From Oscheius sp. JU75 (taxonomy: Eukaryota; Nematoda; Chromadorea; Rhabditida; Rhabditidae): a DNA stretch of 64,000 nt. Position numbers and translations under genes: made by a program. The notes under the pieces are model-generated. The model was not told where the DNA came from, searched no databases, and saw only the letters and a program-made list of their open reading frames with translations. The stretch spans positions 4,216,001-4,280,000 of the forward strand of contig JASJZC010000002.1 of NCBI GenBank assembly GCA_037178855.1. The letters run 5' to 3'. Numbering within the stretch: position 1 is the first letter of the stretch; each line of letters opens with the position of its first letter. Shown piece by piece: positions 21,540-33,800 of this stretch.

Positions 21540-23852
21540 TTAGGACTTTGCCGGAGCCGGAGCTCGCTGAAACGGGTGGTTAGAAATTATAGAAATGAAC
21601 TGTGGTTAGAGAGAAGTTTCCACGGCAAATTGTCTATGAAAGGTATAGAAAAACCCACGCTCATGTACGACGAAAAAGAAGAGGAAATATTCGAAAATTT
21701 CTCGGCCACTTTCGAGGCGCCCGCCTTCAACGAATCCTTGATATCCGCCATTTCCGGGACCTGAACGCTTTTCTATAAAAAAAAGTGATAAGAAGGAGCC
21801 TACATGACTGCCATAACTGGCACCCTGAGGCTGGTTTCCGTTGCCCCAGAGATCAGCCGATCCGAGAGCATTCCTTCCCTCGAATTTGTTCAAAGCCGAC
21901 TTGGTCTCGTAGTCCATCTCGTTCGTTCCGAACATCATGTCGCTCGAAATAGCCTTGGCGTTTTTGAACTTGTTCTGCACGTCGATGTCCGTGGCCGGTG
22001 TCGAGGAGACTGTCGAGGGAGCCGTATAGCGGGATTTCTGAGGGACGGACTGTTCCCAGTTGTCAAAGAAATCGTCCTTCTTCGGCTTGCTCTTGTAGTC
22101 AGTCGTGAATAGGTCGTCATCTTTGCTATTGTAACCGCCCTTCTCCTCCTTTTTAAAGCCACTGAAAGAACTTCTCTATTAAAGCAAACTTATAATGATT
22201 GCGTCAACTGGAGTTTCACGTGTTTAAGAAAAGGCCGCACCCGGCCTTTTCCACATGACGCAGCAGGTTAGAGCTCCGATCACGCAACAAAAAATCCAGG
22301 TTCAACTCCAGAATGGGTGGAACCAGTGGTCACCTGGATCCCTGCTGCCCAAAAATTTTGCGTGGCCACCGGTTTATCATTATTCGCAACATTCCTTGAC
22401 CGCGCCATATTGAAATTTGTGTGCCGAACTCAAACGGGGTACAGGTATATGGTCGTATCACCCCATTCATGTTCTCGAAAAACCCACAATTCGTCGACGA
22501 GTTCCCAGTCATCGTCCTGCATTTTCTGCGGTGCGGCCCGGCTGGTCAGATCGTCCTGTTGAATTGTTCTAACTCCTCCGGCGACGGAATGTGCCACTCG
22601 TGGCCTTCCCAGTCCTCCCATTCCGAGGCGATCGACGGCGGCAGCCTTCTGCGGGTCGGCAGCTGCTTTGGCCTGAATATTTTGTTCTGTACTTCCTGTA
22701 AAAAGAATCACCTGGATGACTTTCTTGGTCTCCTCAATCTGTTGCATAGTTAGTCTACTGCTGATCTGATTCGAGGTCTCATCCTGCTGTTTTGGCTCCT
22801 CGTAATTCAGATTGATTTTGGCGGCGGCGGAGGCGAGCTCTCCCTGTACCCGTTCGTGCTCGGCGGCACGCTGTTCGAGCTCGTCAAAGTTGATTTTCAC
22901 TTTCTGTGCTCCGAGACCTCCCTTCTTACCAACCTGAACATTTGTTATTGAAAGAGGGCGAGTAAAAGAAACTCACGGCGGCTTTTTTGACAGGTTTCTT
23001 GAGGATCACGGAGACAGGAGCACTCGTGCTGACCGGGATGGAGGCGATATGATCTACCTTTGGGCCTGAGGCTAAATGACACATTTTTCTGTCAAAGTTT
23101 TGAGGAAAAATCTCACCTTCAGAGTCCCAGGCATCGCTCTCACGGTCTCTGGCGATGTAGGCGTCGCTTCCGAGCGATGTGCCACTCTGGGAGGCGGAGA
23201 CATTACCGAAATCCTGAGCGAAGAAGTCCTCGTCCTCCTCTTTTTTCTCATCAGTCATGACGAGGGTGTCGATCATCACCTGTGTGCCGTATTTTTTCTG
23301 AGCTTCTACGGAGAGCCCGGCCAGTTTGTCCTGAATTCTTTGTCAACAGGAAAGACAAAAAATTACCTTGTAGAGTTGGGCAGCACGACTCTTGTACTTG
23401 ACTTGAGCGTCTGTCGTGTTGCAACCATGCTGCTTGAAAAATGTCGTCTGAAGCAGGGAAACACTACTCGATAATACAATAAAATCTAACCGCGTTGGCA
23501 TTTCCGCCGACCTGCATGGCACGTAGTTGAAGCCAGGTCCAATTGACGTCGAGGTTAGTTGATCGAACGAAGGTGAGATGGACGCCGAGATTTCTGTGCA
23601 CGGCCGAGCAGTCGATGCAGAGAAAGACGCCGTAGGTGACCGTGGCCCAAGTTGGATTGCGAGCATTGCAATCAAAGCACATCTGGAATTTAAAGGTTAC
23701 TTAATAGACTAGAAGTAGCTGGTTTAAACGTAACTTGTGTTGTAAAAGTGTAGAAAGAAAACACATTTGCTCACCTTATTTGCTGGCAGTGAGCGGAGCT
23801 TCCTCATCGCATTCAGGAGATCATTTTTGGCCGGACCGGCCTCCTCACTCAT
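21540..23852 (-). CDS. arfgap2/3: ArfGAP2/3-type ARF GTPase-activating protein
   Basis: Minus-strand gene from ATG 23852 to TAA 21540-21542. It stimulates GTP hydrolysis by ARF1 on COPI vesicles at the Golgi. The N-terminal ArfGAP domain is complete: [11 protein letters not shown], then [25 protein letters not shown], giving the CxxC...CxxC zinc finger, the arginine in [13 protein letters not shown], and MQVGGNANA / FFKQHGCNT / [10 protein letters not shown]. Downstream segments match the ArfGAP2/3 layout: acidic linker, basic [29 protein letters not shown], and the C-terminal repeats [16 protein letters not shown] and [12 protein letters not shown]. The last exon is tiny (RAPAPAKS). One intron (about 22162-22484) is about 320 nt, far longer than the others, and contains inverted-repeat sequence. 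Confidence 0.93.
22232..22367. repeat. Inverted-repeat structure in ArfGAP intron
   Basis: A 9-bp stem hairpin (aaaaggccg/cggcctttt) at about 22232-22253 is followed by a larger imperfect inverted repeat. Left-arm parts are cagcagg (22261), cacgcaa (22281) and atccagg (22294); right-arm parts are cctggat (22333), cctgctg (22341) and ttgcgtg (22358). It lies wholly inside an unusually long intron. Confidence 0.5.
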
Positions 23853-24840
23853 CTCGATTGCTGCTGAAAATAAAAAAAATTTGAAGAAAATAGATGGAAA
23901 GAGGCATAAGAGGAGAAATATAACGAGAAAGAACTTTTAAGCATGAAATGCAGCTTGGTTGGGATATAACAAAGTTTTTGTTACAATCTTCCGATGAAAC
24001 TTTCAACCCAGACTGTTATCTGCTAGCAAATCACGAAAAAGTACAAAAAACAACAGTAACATTAGGCTGGATCAGTTCCGATTGGCCGTGACGTGTAGTT
24101 TAAAGGACTGCTGCCCGCAGGCAGAGCAGGTTTCATGGCCGAGGCGAACGTTTTCTGACAGCAAGCTGGTTTTCGAGCTGCCCAAAGGAAAAGATCGGGG
24201 AGAAAACAACCGCTAGTAGCGAAGGCCGAGAACTGGAAAGGATTGGAACAGCTGGAATAGAAGGCTTGCAAATGTGCTTGATGATTGTCTAGCAGAAGTA
24301 CAATTTTGAGCCATCGAAGTCATCCACTTCTGTGGCTTACATCGCTACAAACAGAAAAAATCCTAGGATAAAAACATAAGTAAAGCAACAAAAACGGGCT
24401 CTTTTAAAGTTTTCTTTTGTTCTCTGTAGCATTTCCAGTGTTTTGTTCGTTAAAAATATGTCCAGATGAGCAGATAAACCGAGAAATTCGGTTAAAGATG
24501 CTGAGGGAAAACACGCAGTTTCTCGTCGACCCACTGTGTACATTATTTTTATGTCCACGCCTATTTCGTTTCCAACTGGGAGAAACTCTTGGCAGGACAG
24601 CTATTTCGAGGACAATACCTACATTAGGTGCACAAAATGTTTTGCAAACTGTATAGCGTAAAATCTCACCAGCAAATCACGCTAATCCAATGTAGACTCA
24701 CACGTGTTCATCGTCTTGATTCGACTTTTTTTTTTCTGAGCGCTGTTTCGTGTGGCTCCAAGGTCTCTGTTTGTCCCACTCATTAACGACCTCGCGGCTA
24801 TTTAAGCTGACCCTCACTCTTCTCAACAAAGGAGCCGATC
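23853..24840. other. Divergent intergenic region
   Basis: It lies between the starts of ArfGAP (-) and the pepsin-inhibitor gene (+), so both promoters should be here. The open frames near 24062-24656 have no recognisable product. Confidence 0.4.
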
Positions 24841-25503
24841 ATGATGACCAGGTGAGTCTATTAATCGGCTATTTTCGATCAGACAGATTTCAGATTACTT
24901 GTCTTGTGCTATTTGTCTATTTTGACAGCATACTCTACCAGTTATACCCCTCCGAACATGGGAGGAGCTGTCGGCTGTGTGGTTACGGTAGGCTCACCTC
25001 AACATAAACTCATAACCATTTCTGTCAGGGTAATAGACTTTTCTCGGCGGGTAACTTCATTCGTGAATTGAACAAGGCAGAGATGGAGCAGTTGAACAAG
25101 TACAAGAAGGATTTGGCCAATTTCCAGAAGGTGGGTTGGCTGAATTCTCTACATTTTTGAGTCAAACTCTTCAGAAAATAGATGAGGCCTTCGAGAACGC
25201 CGAGACTGTTGAAAAGACCAATTCTACAGTTCCTCCAATGCCTGTAAGACCCACGATGCCCGGATTTTGTTCAGGATCAGACACGACTCTCTACATTTTC
25301 GGCGGGTGCACTGTTCAGGTTTGTTTCCATACGAAATCATACAATTTTTCTAGAACAACAAAGTCTACGTCGGCAAGACCTTGGCCAGAGACTTGACAGA
25401 CGCTGAAAAGAAGAAATTGGCAGAGTTCATCGCCAAAATGGGCAAGGATCAGAAGATCACGGCGGAATTGCAAAAAGGACTCGATTTTTGCACCGAGTTC
25501 TGA
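24841..25503 (+). CDS. Pepsin-inhibitor-3-like secreted protein (two repeats)
   Basis: Five small exons encode about 150 residues. A signal peptide (MMTRLLVLCYLSILTAYS) is created by splicing the ATG ATG ACC AG exon to the next. Two pepsin-inhibitor-3 repeats follow: GGAVGCVVTGNRLFSAGNF / IRELNKAEMEQLNKYKKDL, and FCSGSDTTLYIFGGCTVQ / NNKVYVGKTLARDLTDAEKK. The family (Ascaris PI-3, filarial aspins) inhibits aspartic proteases and occurs mainly in nematodes. Here it could protect secretions from the animal's own cathepsin-D-like enzymes or from host enzymes; the lifestyle is unknown. A tempting GT...AG pair at the end of the first repeat was not used, because reading through keeps the family's PxFC...FGGC spacing. 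The stop TGA overlaps AATAAA (25503-25508). It faces the Nudix gene with 47 bp between stops. Confidence 0.85.
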
Positions 25504-25508
25504 ATAAA
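25503..25508 (+). terminator. AATAAA overlapping the stop of the pepsin-inhibitor gene
   Basis: AATAAA begins at the last base of TGA 25501-25503, and the convergent Nudix stop is only 48 bp further on. Confidence 0.6.
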
Positions 25509-25550
25509 ACTATTTATTTCTCTATAGGTTTTTTTAATATCTTTACGCGT

Positions 25551-26361
25551 TTAGTACCATCCTTTGACTAATTGTGACTCGTAACCGGGAACGATTGTGG
25601 GCAGGGTTATGTCGAGCATACAGGCTGTCAGTCCCCACACGTGGATTTCTTGCGGAATGTAGACTTCTTCGCTGTGAAAGTGAATCTGAATTGGAATTGT
25701 TAGTAATAAAATTAGATAAAACCTGGGCATTCCTCGATCTGAATACAGGAAACCGCATCTTCATTTTGAGATTATTGTCTTTGAAACGGGTGTAACTGAC
25801 AGTCGAGCAGATTTCTTTTATGGGGAGACTGAATACTATATGGACCTGAAAATTGGGCATTTTTGGAAGAAAAATGACCCAACCTCGCCCTCGTGAACCC
25901 GTAGCTGCTTCAAGGCTTCGTTATCTTTGACAATTCCTACAATTGGCATGACGGCAGTCTTGGCCGATGCGAATACAGGATCCATCTCTCCCCAGATCTC
26001 GATATTGTCGGAATGTAGTCCTATCTCCTCGTCGGTTTCTCGCAACGCTGTCTACAACTTATTTATGGAGATAAACAAAATAATCTACCTCTTCCATGGT
26101 CTCATTTGGTTCGCATTTGCCGCCAGGAAAACAGATTTCTCCGCGATGAGCACGAAGAAGATTTGAGCGTTTCGTCAGCAAAATCCGTCCGGAGCCATTA
26201 TCGTCGATGAAGGGCAGAAGAACGGATTGAATGGGCTTCAAATTCTCAGCAGCTAAACGAGGATGACGAAAAATTGGCTGTTTTCCTTCGACTGAACTCC
26301 GTTTCTTCACGAAAAGATCCCTGGCCTTGGTTCCAAAACTACCAATTGACCGACTACTCAT
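25551..26361 (-). CDS. Nudix hydrolase, NUDT7/8 CoA-diphosphatase type
   Basis: Minus strand, ATG 26361 to TAA 25551-25553, four exons, about 225 residues. The sequence has the CoA-specific upstream motif (LLTKRSNLLRAHRGEICFP) and a complete Nudix box split by an intron: GGKCEPNETMEE joined to TALRETDEEIGL, giving GX5EX7REXXEEXGL with the metal-binding REXXEE glutamates. Enzymes with this pair of motifs cleave CoA and its thioesters to 3',5'-ADP and phosphopantetheine-containing products in peroxisomes or mitochondria. The C-terminus KGWY shows no clear peroxisomal SKL-type tripeptide. Family is secure; exact substrate and compartment are inferred. Confidence 0.9.
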
Positions 26362-26530
26362 AAACTATCTGAAATTGAGGTGAATAAGTTTGAACTACGA
26401 CAAGGAAATGAAGCCTGTTAAGAGGCGTGACAAGTGGTGAAAGTGTGTGAAAAGTGAAAAATTTATGCGGAAAATATTTACATGGAATGTTGAAAGACTA
26501 GAAGCAGAAATTGAACTAGAAGCGGTCTCC

Positions 26531-27516
26531 TTACATCTTCCTCTTGGTGGCCGTATACCGCTCTTGATAAGATTCATAGCCGGCAAGATTCTGCAATACT
26601 TTTTTTCCAGAAAACTTGAAAGAATTACCTGGAATTCCTTGTCCTGGAACAGATTTCCGTTGTAGGAAATAATGGCCAGCGTACTGTCCTCCAGCAGCTC
26701 GCGTGTGAACTCCTTCTTGTCTAGACAGTTTTCCTCAATCCGGAGAATTTTCAGTCGAGAGCATTTTGACAGAGCAGCGGCGTTGATTGAGGTCAGCCGG
26801 TTCAGATTGAGATTGATTTCACCCGCGTGACAGGAAGAAATCTGCAATAAATGAAGATTTTCCTAAGAAAAAGAATCAAACCTCGTCAGGCAGAGTGATG
26901 ATGACATTTTTTGAAAGATCCAAGTTGGCCAGATTGGGAAGATCACACAGCACGCGGGGAAAGTTCAAGATATTGTTGTTAGAGACGTTCAACTGCTTCA
27001 GCACATAACATCCGGCCAAGGTGCTCGGGAGCTCTGTCAGCTGGTTGTTGCTGACATCCAGAACTTCGAGTGCCTTTAGCTGGCCAACTTCGTCGGGAAG
27101 TGAGTCTGAATTTAGAAATCCGATGAAAAACGTTTGGAGATGGTATACCTAGCACATTTTCGGAGAGGTGAAGTTGTTTCAGGCTGCTGAAATTGCCGAT
27201 ACTGGGCGGAATCGACTTGAGTTTGTTGTTGCTGAGATCGACGTGGCGCAATACTTCTGCTAACTAGAAATGGTTCAAAAGAATGTTCACGAAACGCACC
27301 TCTTGAAGCTGGTCAGGAATTTTCTTCAGACCGCTGCCTTTTAATTGCAGAACACGACTCTTCTTAGCAGTTTCGATGTGCCGTTGAACTGTGGCATTCG
27401 AGGGACCGGATTTGAGACCTGGAAACACGAGTTCGATGAAGAAATCTAGACTTCGTACCTAATGTGCTTGTCAACTTTGATGGACCGCCTGCTGATTTAG
27501 AGCTGTCGTGTCCCAT
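26531..27516 (-). CDS. lrrc57: LRRC57-like leucine-rich repeat protein
   Basis: Minus strand, ATG 27516 to TAA 26531-26533. It encodes about 240 residues: MGHDSSKS (Gly-2 compatible with N-myristoylation), HIETAKKSRVLQLKGSGL, then LRR units LRHVDLSNNKLKSIPPSIG, LKQLHLSENVL, LEVLDVSNNQLTELPSTL, LKQLNVSNNNILNFPRVL, LANLDLSKNVIITLPDE, INLNLNRLTSI and LKILRIEENCLDKKEF, and the conserved tail GNLFQDKEF..LAGYESYQERYTATKRKM. This matches LRRC57 along its whole length, including the C-terminal ERYTATKRK. Its function is poorly known; it is a small cytosolic or membrane-attached protein. The introns are short and in conserved frames. Confidence 0.92.
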
Positions 27517-27855
27517 TGCCTACGTTCTAAGATTCGTTATTTTAGTTGAGAAAAATTAGAGGAAGAGAAAGAAAACAAAAAAACAAAATGAAGTTTTTCT
27601 GACTAAGAAATTAGCTCGATATGCAATTGCGTACTGTACCGCCTACCGTAATCTGAAGCATGTCTCGTGAGCTCATACTCTTGCGCAATGACCCTTTCTC
27701 ACCCCCCGAAGGATCATCTGATTTTGTTTATTTGCCTTGTAACTGTGACAAGGAATGCGTCTTCGCCACAATCATATCGATTTTGCGCCCCGTATTCACA
27801 TTTTTCTTATCATCACTTTCCAAAGACGCTCAAGAATAGTCATTCAGAAACATCT
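27517..27855. other. Short bidirectional promoter region
   Basis: The starts of LRRC57 (-) and EPG-5 (+) are 339 bp apart, so both must be driven from here. cattcag at about 27841-27847 just before the EPG-5 ATG could be a trans-splice acceptor. Confidence 0.5.
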
Positions 27856-30800
27856 ATGGAGGCTGTAAAGCAGAAAAAACCAAAATCACGTACTAGGACA
27901 GCTCCTTCAGTCCCGGAGACATCATCTCCAGCCGTAGTCAATAGTCTGGTCTTGCCTGAAGTACCTAGCCATGCCCCAACTGCCAGGGAGAGGATGACTA
28001 CTCCTGAACCGGAAGAAATGTGAGTCAAAACGTTGAAGAGCAGTCTTGAATCTGTTGTAGTTTGTCTGCTGAGAACACTCTGGTCAAAGATGAGGAACCT
28101 CCAGCAGTTTCTGTTCCTGTGGCAGAGTTGGTCGACGTCTCTGTCCCTGTCGACAATTCCAGACTGATTTTTCCCAAAATGTCCTCCCAGCCATTAGCAG
28201 AATCCAATACAAAGGACAAGACGGTAGAGAGGCCATCGGCACCTGCCGCCTATCCCCTGGTTCCGGAACTGACCTCTTTCGTCGACTATAAGCCGCCTGT
28301 TGAGAGGATGAAACCTCCGGACTATGCGACTGTAAGTATTCCCACATTATTTTAAAGTTCTGGCGATACAGGCAATCTATGAGGTAAAAGAAAACGCGCC
28401 ACCGATGTATCCCTCGGTCTCTTCGATAGTTTATGAGAAAAACGAGCATGGTCTTTTGGGAGAGCAGCAACTTTTGGCCTATTACTACAATCCACTCTAT
28501 GAAGTGGCAGACGAGTTTGTTGACCAGTTCATCCAGGTAATGTCTTATTTTATTTCCCCAATAAGTATCACTCCAGAACGAAGAACTTCCCGGCGGACCC
28601 CTCTTCTACCTCCTCCAAAGACTACGAGAACTTGCCGATGCTATTGTTTTCACTGAAAACCAAGAGAAAGCAAACACGGAGACTCTCCAAAAATGCCAAC
28701 GGGAGACGTGGACACAGATGAGTCAGACCATGGATTTCAAGGCAAGCTCTAGATTCTGTTATTATTACAAAGTGGATTTAGGGCCGGTGTGCTGAGAACA
28801 AAGAGGGAACGGGACAGGTAAAATACAATACGGCATTGTTTTCTGAGGGTAAGAAGAACGAGATGAAGGGGCTCTTGGACACGAATCGGAACATTCTTTT
28901 GGAACAGAGACTATGTAACGAGTCACTCTTTCGATCAGTCGCTCTACAGGTAAGGTAAGACAAAAAGTCTGGAAAGAGTCTTTGTTCAGATCCAATGGCA
29001 GATTTGTACGATAAACAACCAGTTCATGGCCGAACACGGAATATCTATCACAAGCTCACCTGCTCGTAATTTCTTTTCATATTTCATTAGAAAAAACCTT
29101 CTATTTCAGTGGTGGAGGCTGTAGTCCCAACAGCGGGAAGAAGTCTTCTTCTCTGCTCACTTTCCGATCTGTTCTATCATCTCCGTTCGCCTTCTCTACC
29201 TCAAAAGTTTACTGATGCTGTTACGGGATGGATCAAGGAGCTCGTAAGTGCTTTAATTTGATCTTTCTCCTCACTATTCAGGTCTGTTTTTTGAACATGT
29301 CATGCCGGACATCCGATGCCCAGTTCATATTGAACCATCTTCTCCGTCTTCCTTCTCCTATAGCCCAGTGGGCTGCTCCTTTGATCCAGACTTTCGTCCA
29401 ATGTCCAAGTTCTCCAAAACTGAAGATTGACTACTGTTTGACCATGATGTCGCATTTGATGAATCCAATCAAAGGAAGAGAGTCTTTCCTCAAAAAGATT
29501 GGCCAGTCAGAGAGAGAAGATGCGGCCTGGACCATTCTGTCCGATGACGATGAACAGGGAGAGTTCTCCTTCGTCACAATCAACGAGACAGATCTCACGG
29601 CTCTTCTGGACCAGCTTCCAGTCACCGAATTCTATTCTGTAGCCTATCTCCACAGTTCAACAGCTTTTGGGGAGAAGACATCCCAGTTCCTGTCAGCTCT
29701 GGCCTTCCAACTGCTCCTAATGAAAATCTTGAACGACGGACTGTCGTCTTACGCACGTCCCGGCTACAAACAGTTCTGCAAACAAGTCGGCAACAGCATC
29801 CGGTGAGTTGACTCATCTGTTTAACATTCCTCCATTTACAGTCAAAGTGTCCGCGAGCTTTGTTCTCACTGGCGCGTCACTAGAGACATCGTCACGGGTG
29901 CAGACGGGGAACTGATCCAGAAGGAAGTCGATCGAGTTGTCCTCTTGGCTCTGTTGTATTTGATCAACAGTCCGAGCAGAAACAGGTGAGTTTGCTCTTC
30001 GGGTAGGGCAAAGTTCATCTTTTATCATTTCCACCCGGATGATAAGGTCTGGAGAAATAACTGTGGGTCGAACCGGGGTCGTTCCAGAAATCATCGGAGA
30101 GTTTTCAGGGATGGAAAAAGTTTCGCAGCTGGTTTGTGGCAATTCCTTGTAGATCTTCCATACGACTGTGTCTCTGAAGAATGTCGATCGCGTTGCGAGT
30201 TCCTGATTCGCTCAAACGACAAACTCACTCTGAACGATCTATACAGTATCCCGAGACCGGAACTCTTGGCCAAAATCAAGGCATGTGTCTTGAAAGACCG
30301 GATAGAAGCCATCGATGTTATTGACGCAGTCTTTTTGGTAAACGCTCTCTCTTCCATAATCTCCTACTCTCACAATGACCCTTCCAGCTTCTTGAAGGAA
30401 CTCATCGATGTTAGTTTGGTCCAAACTCAATTTCAATCCAATAACAGGTCTGCTACTGTGATGACAGTTCTCGCGAAGCTTTGTATAAGGTTGGGGCCGA
30501 AGGAATCGCAACTCTGTTGACAAGGAGACCCATCTTGTTAGACTCCTTGATTTCTATTATGGACAGGAACATTGATCATATGGACAGTGTGAGAGAATCA
30601 CTGAAGAAGATTTCTAAAAGAATTTTAGTACGCGGTGGATGTCGTAGCCACGGCGAATCTGGGAGCTTGTCGGATTGGTGCGCCAGTCATGAGTATCATT
30701 GGGAAATGGCTCATCAACAATGTGAGTTCTCTTTCCGAGTAGTCAGATATGAAATTTGTAGGCCCCGAACGAGGCTCCAAATCGTCTAGCTAGAAGAATA

Positions 30801-33800
30801 CTGTCAGGAATTCATTGGGGATACTCGGACGACCAGACGACTCTTTGGGTGGACCAAAAAGTTCATGACATCTGTGCTGACAGTGTGGTGAAGGCTCATG
30901 CGAAGCATTGTAACAATTCAAACGGAATGATTTCAAAATCGCTGAGCAAGATTGCAAAGATGGCCAGCAAGATGCCAGACTACGAGCAGATGTTCGTCCA
31001 GTTCTGCTGGGATATTCTCATCAAGATCAAGTTCCAGGGAAAGGTTTGTATTTCTAAAGCTAAGACCATTTTCCCCTCTAGACAGGACCTGTCGAAAAAC
31101 CTCAAAACGATCTGGCAGCGTATTATCTCTCTCTGGTCGAGTCTCAAATCCACAGGTTTGTACATATTCGTTAACTACTCGTACAGATACTTACAGTACC
31201 ACCCTATTCCTCAACCAAGGAGTCGGTCTACTATCGTCGCTCATCGATTCCGGAGCCTCTATTGCCAGCGTGGTTATTCTGTCCAAAGTTCTGGCCGCTC
31301 ATCACGACCAGATCGCGTTGATCTCATCTAATCGAGCGTAGGTTCTACTTTCAGACTTCAATAATTTGGCTACTTTATTGTTTTGGTTCGGAAGTACTCT
31401 AATACCGAAAAGTCTTCTTGTAAACAAGTTTCTAACTTGTGTACTTTGTAAACTAGCAAACAATTAGCGTGATACAGAATAAGGATAGTTGGGAGTCACA
31501 AGGCATCTGAATAAATCTGTTCCTGTTGTGGTAGTTCGACTGGGACAGTTTGCTTCTTGAACAGTGCTACGTTCTTTCAGTTTCATGGACGTCTTCGAGC
31601 GCATTCTCCACGTCGACCAACTCTCCTATGCTGTCCAATGGTTAACCGGACCCTCGTCTACCCCAACTCCCATCACTCGATTCGTCTGCTGCACCATATC
31701 GGTAACCTACTTTCCACTTTTTACTTATTATTGCTTTAGTACTACTCGAACCGTGTCTCTGATCTCGGCTCCTATCTTCGTGCATGGGTCGACGTCCTCT
31801 GCATCAAAAGAGCAGCTACATGGAACACGGACCAAGCCAGTCTGCAGATTCTGGGAACTATCACAAGAATCGCATTTCTGAAGGATTCGAAAGGACTACT
31901 GGGATTGAAAGAATCCATTCACAATCTCTATACGGTCAGCAAGCTTGAATCAATATGGAAAGAACAGGTTTCAGCAAATGTTAGCTACTTGGAGAGACTC
32001 GAACAAGGGAATCTTCTCCATGTTTTCAGCAGATACAGCTCCGCCTCCTTTGATTGCCCCAGCGTACTACACAGTGTCGCCGTGGGCAACTTACCTACTT
32101 CTCCTGGTTGAAAGCAATGCCTATCCGACATTCTATCAAGCAGTCTACGAGAATCTGGCCAAGAAGGACAAGAACACTTTGGAAAGTGCTGTCAAAGTAT
32201 GTCATCCTTCTTTCGAATTCATCAAGCATCTTCAGAAAGCTGCTTCGAAGGTCTCCATGAACATACCATTGACATCTTTGGCTCCTTATTGCTGGGCCAA
32301 CTTTGTAACGAGCTGTCGAGAAAGTCCAGTATATCCTCTGGCTGTCCAACAACTGGCAACCGAAGTTTATAGGATACGAACTGTAAATGGGTTAGTTCTT
32401 TTTCGAATGCTGATGATCTCCTAGTTCAGACAGAAGTTTCAATTCGCTCGCCGGATCGTCGACTGTCCCCTAGCTGCATCACTCATGAGCGATTGCAAGA
32501 AGGTTCTGACAGAACACACCGATGGAAAAGGTCTGTCCAAAGCAGTAGCTGGATGGCTCTTCATCACAAAAGAAGTGACCCTGAAACAGTTCGACTTCGC
32601 CCAATTCGACCTGGACTACCTTCTACAATTCATTTTGAGCAATGAGGATGTTAGTCTATTTGTATTTGTCTCAATGAGAAGTATTCAGACAATTTGGCTC
32701 GACTACGTCAATATCGGAGCCCTATCGCAGGAAGAAGAATTAGATTCTCGTCTCTTCATTTCCTCTTGTCATCTGGGAGTCAGAGAACGTCGCTCCACAG
32801 CCAGCATCACGTCTCCGACCAGTAGATTCGTCACCTCGAGAGCGCTTCCCTTCCCCACACTCCCTTCTCATCAAGGCCTACCAACTGCTCCGAAAGTGGA
32901 TGGGAATCTGTTGTTCAACTTCCAGGAGATCAAGAATCAGACTAGTTCTATCATCGAAGGAATCGCGAGCTTGGCGGAGTGAGAAAGAATCCTATATCAA
33001 TAACTATGTCTTATTTAGGGAATTCCTCTTTGGATCCGAGAAAATCCATAACGAAGATCTGCTCTACTTGGATCTTCTTCCGAAGTTGTACAGCTCCGTC
33101 AGCAGAAATCTTCCCTTGATGATTCGCTGTAACAGTCGATGTGCAAATCCGTTGAACAGCCAAGGAACCGTAAGACTAGGGCAATGATCGAAGGAAGTAA
33201 ACTGTTTCCAGGTTACTGCCTACGAGTTCAATGGACTGGTCGACACACAAATGACACAGAATCGGGAGAAGAGGAACAAGCTTTGGGCGGAACTCTTCAG
33301 CTCAATTGTAGATAGAACGGCGGTGCATACAGCGGGATTGGAACACATTGCCAGGTTAGTTGAGTTGTATGCTTTTGGGTAGGCCACATAAATAATATTC
33401 TATGAAATCATTGGGCTTTATTCTCTTTATCTATCATCTAGAACCTTTTTTCCCCCAACTATCGATCGACTGCGTTCGCACCCGTAACATCTCGGCAGTC
33501 GGATCAGGCCAGGGTATATGGGCGCGCTATGTACAGCTGGACCGATTGAGACGGCAAGACGAACACTCGCAGTTACTCACCGGCCCCCGTGGCCGTCCAA
33601 TCTGTGAGCGAAAGTCCCTGGACCCGTGACAGAAAGTGTCCCTCCTAGAAGAGGCACCCTAAGGGGAAATAGTCATAGCAAAGAGACGTTCCATCCTAAC
33701 AGCATAGGGCTCACTCTGCCGTACTCGACCATTTTGTTCTTTTTGTTCAGACAAGTCTCCCGATTGGCTGCTGGATGCAATGGACAAAACCGATCACTGG

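Noticed and set aside
22251-22320. tRNA-like sequence (gcagcaggttagagc ... ccaggttcaactcc)
   Set aside because: A-box-like and T-loop-like strings are present, but the anticodon stem and T stem do not pair, and the segment is part of an inverted repeat inside an ArfGAP intron.
25242-25274. Possible 33-nt intron (gtaagaccc...ttgttcag) in the pepsin-inhibitor gene
   Set aside because: Removing it deletes the conserved PxFC segment of the second repeat; reading through keeps the family spacing.
33355-33754. GC-rich stretch in an EPG-5 intron as a possible gene or RNA
   Set aside because: Open frame of 75 residues has no ATG context or domain, and no RNA gene structure was recognised.
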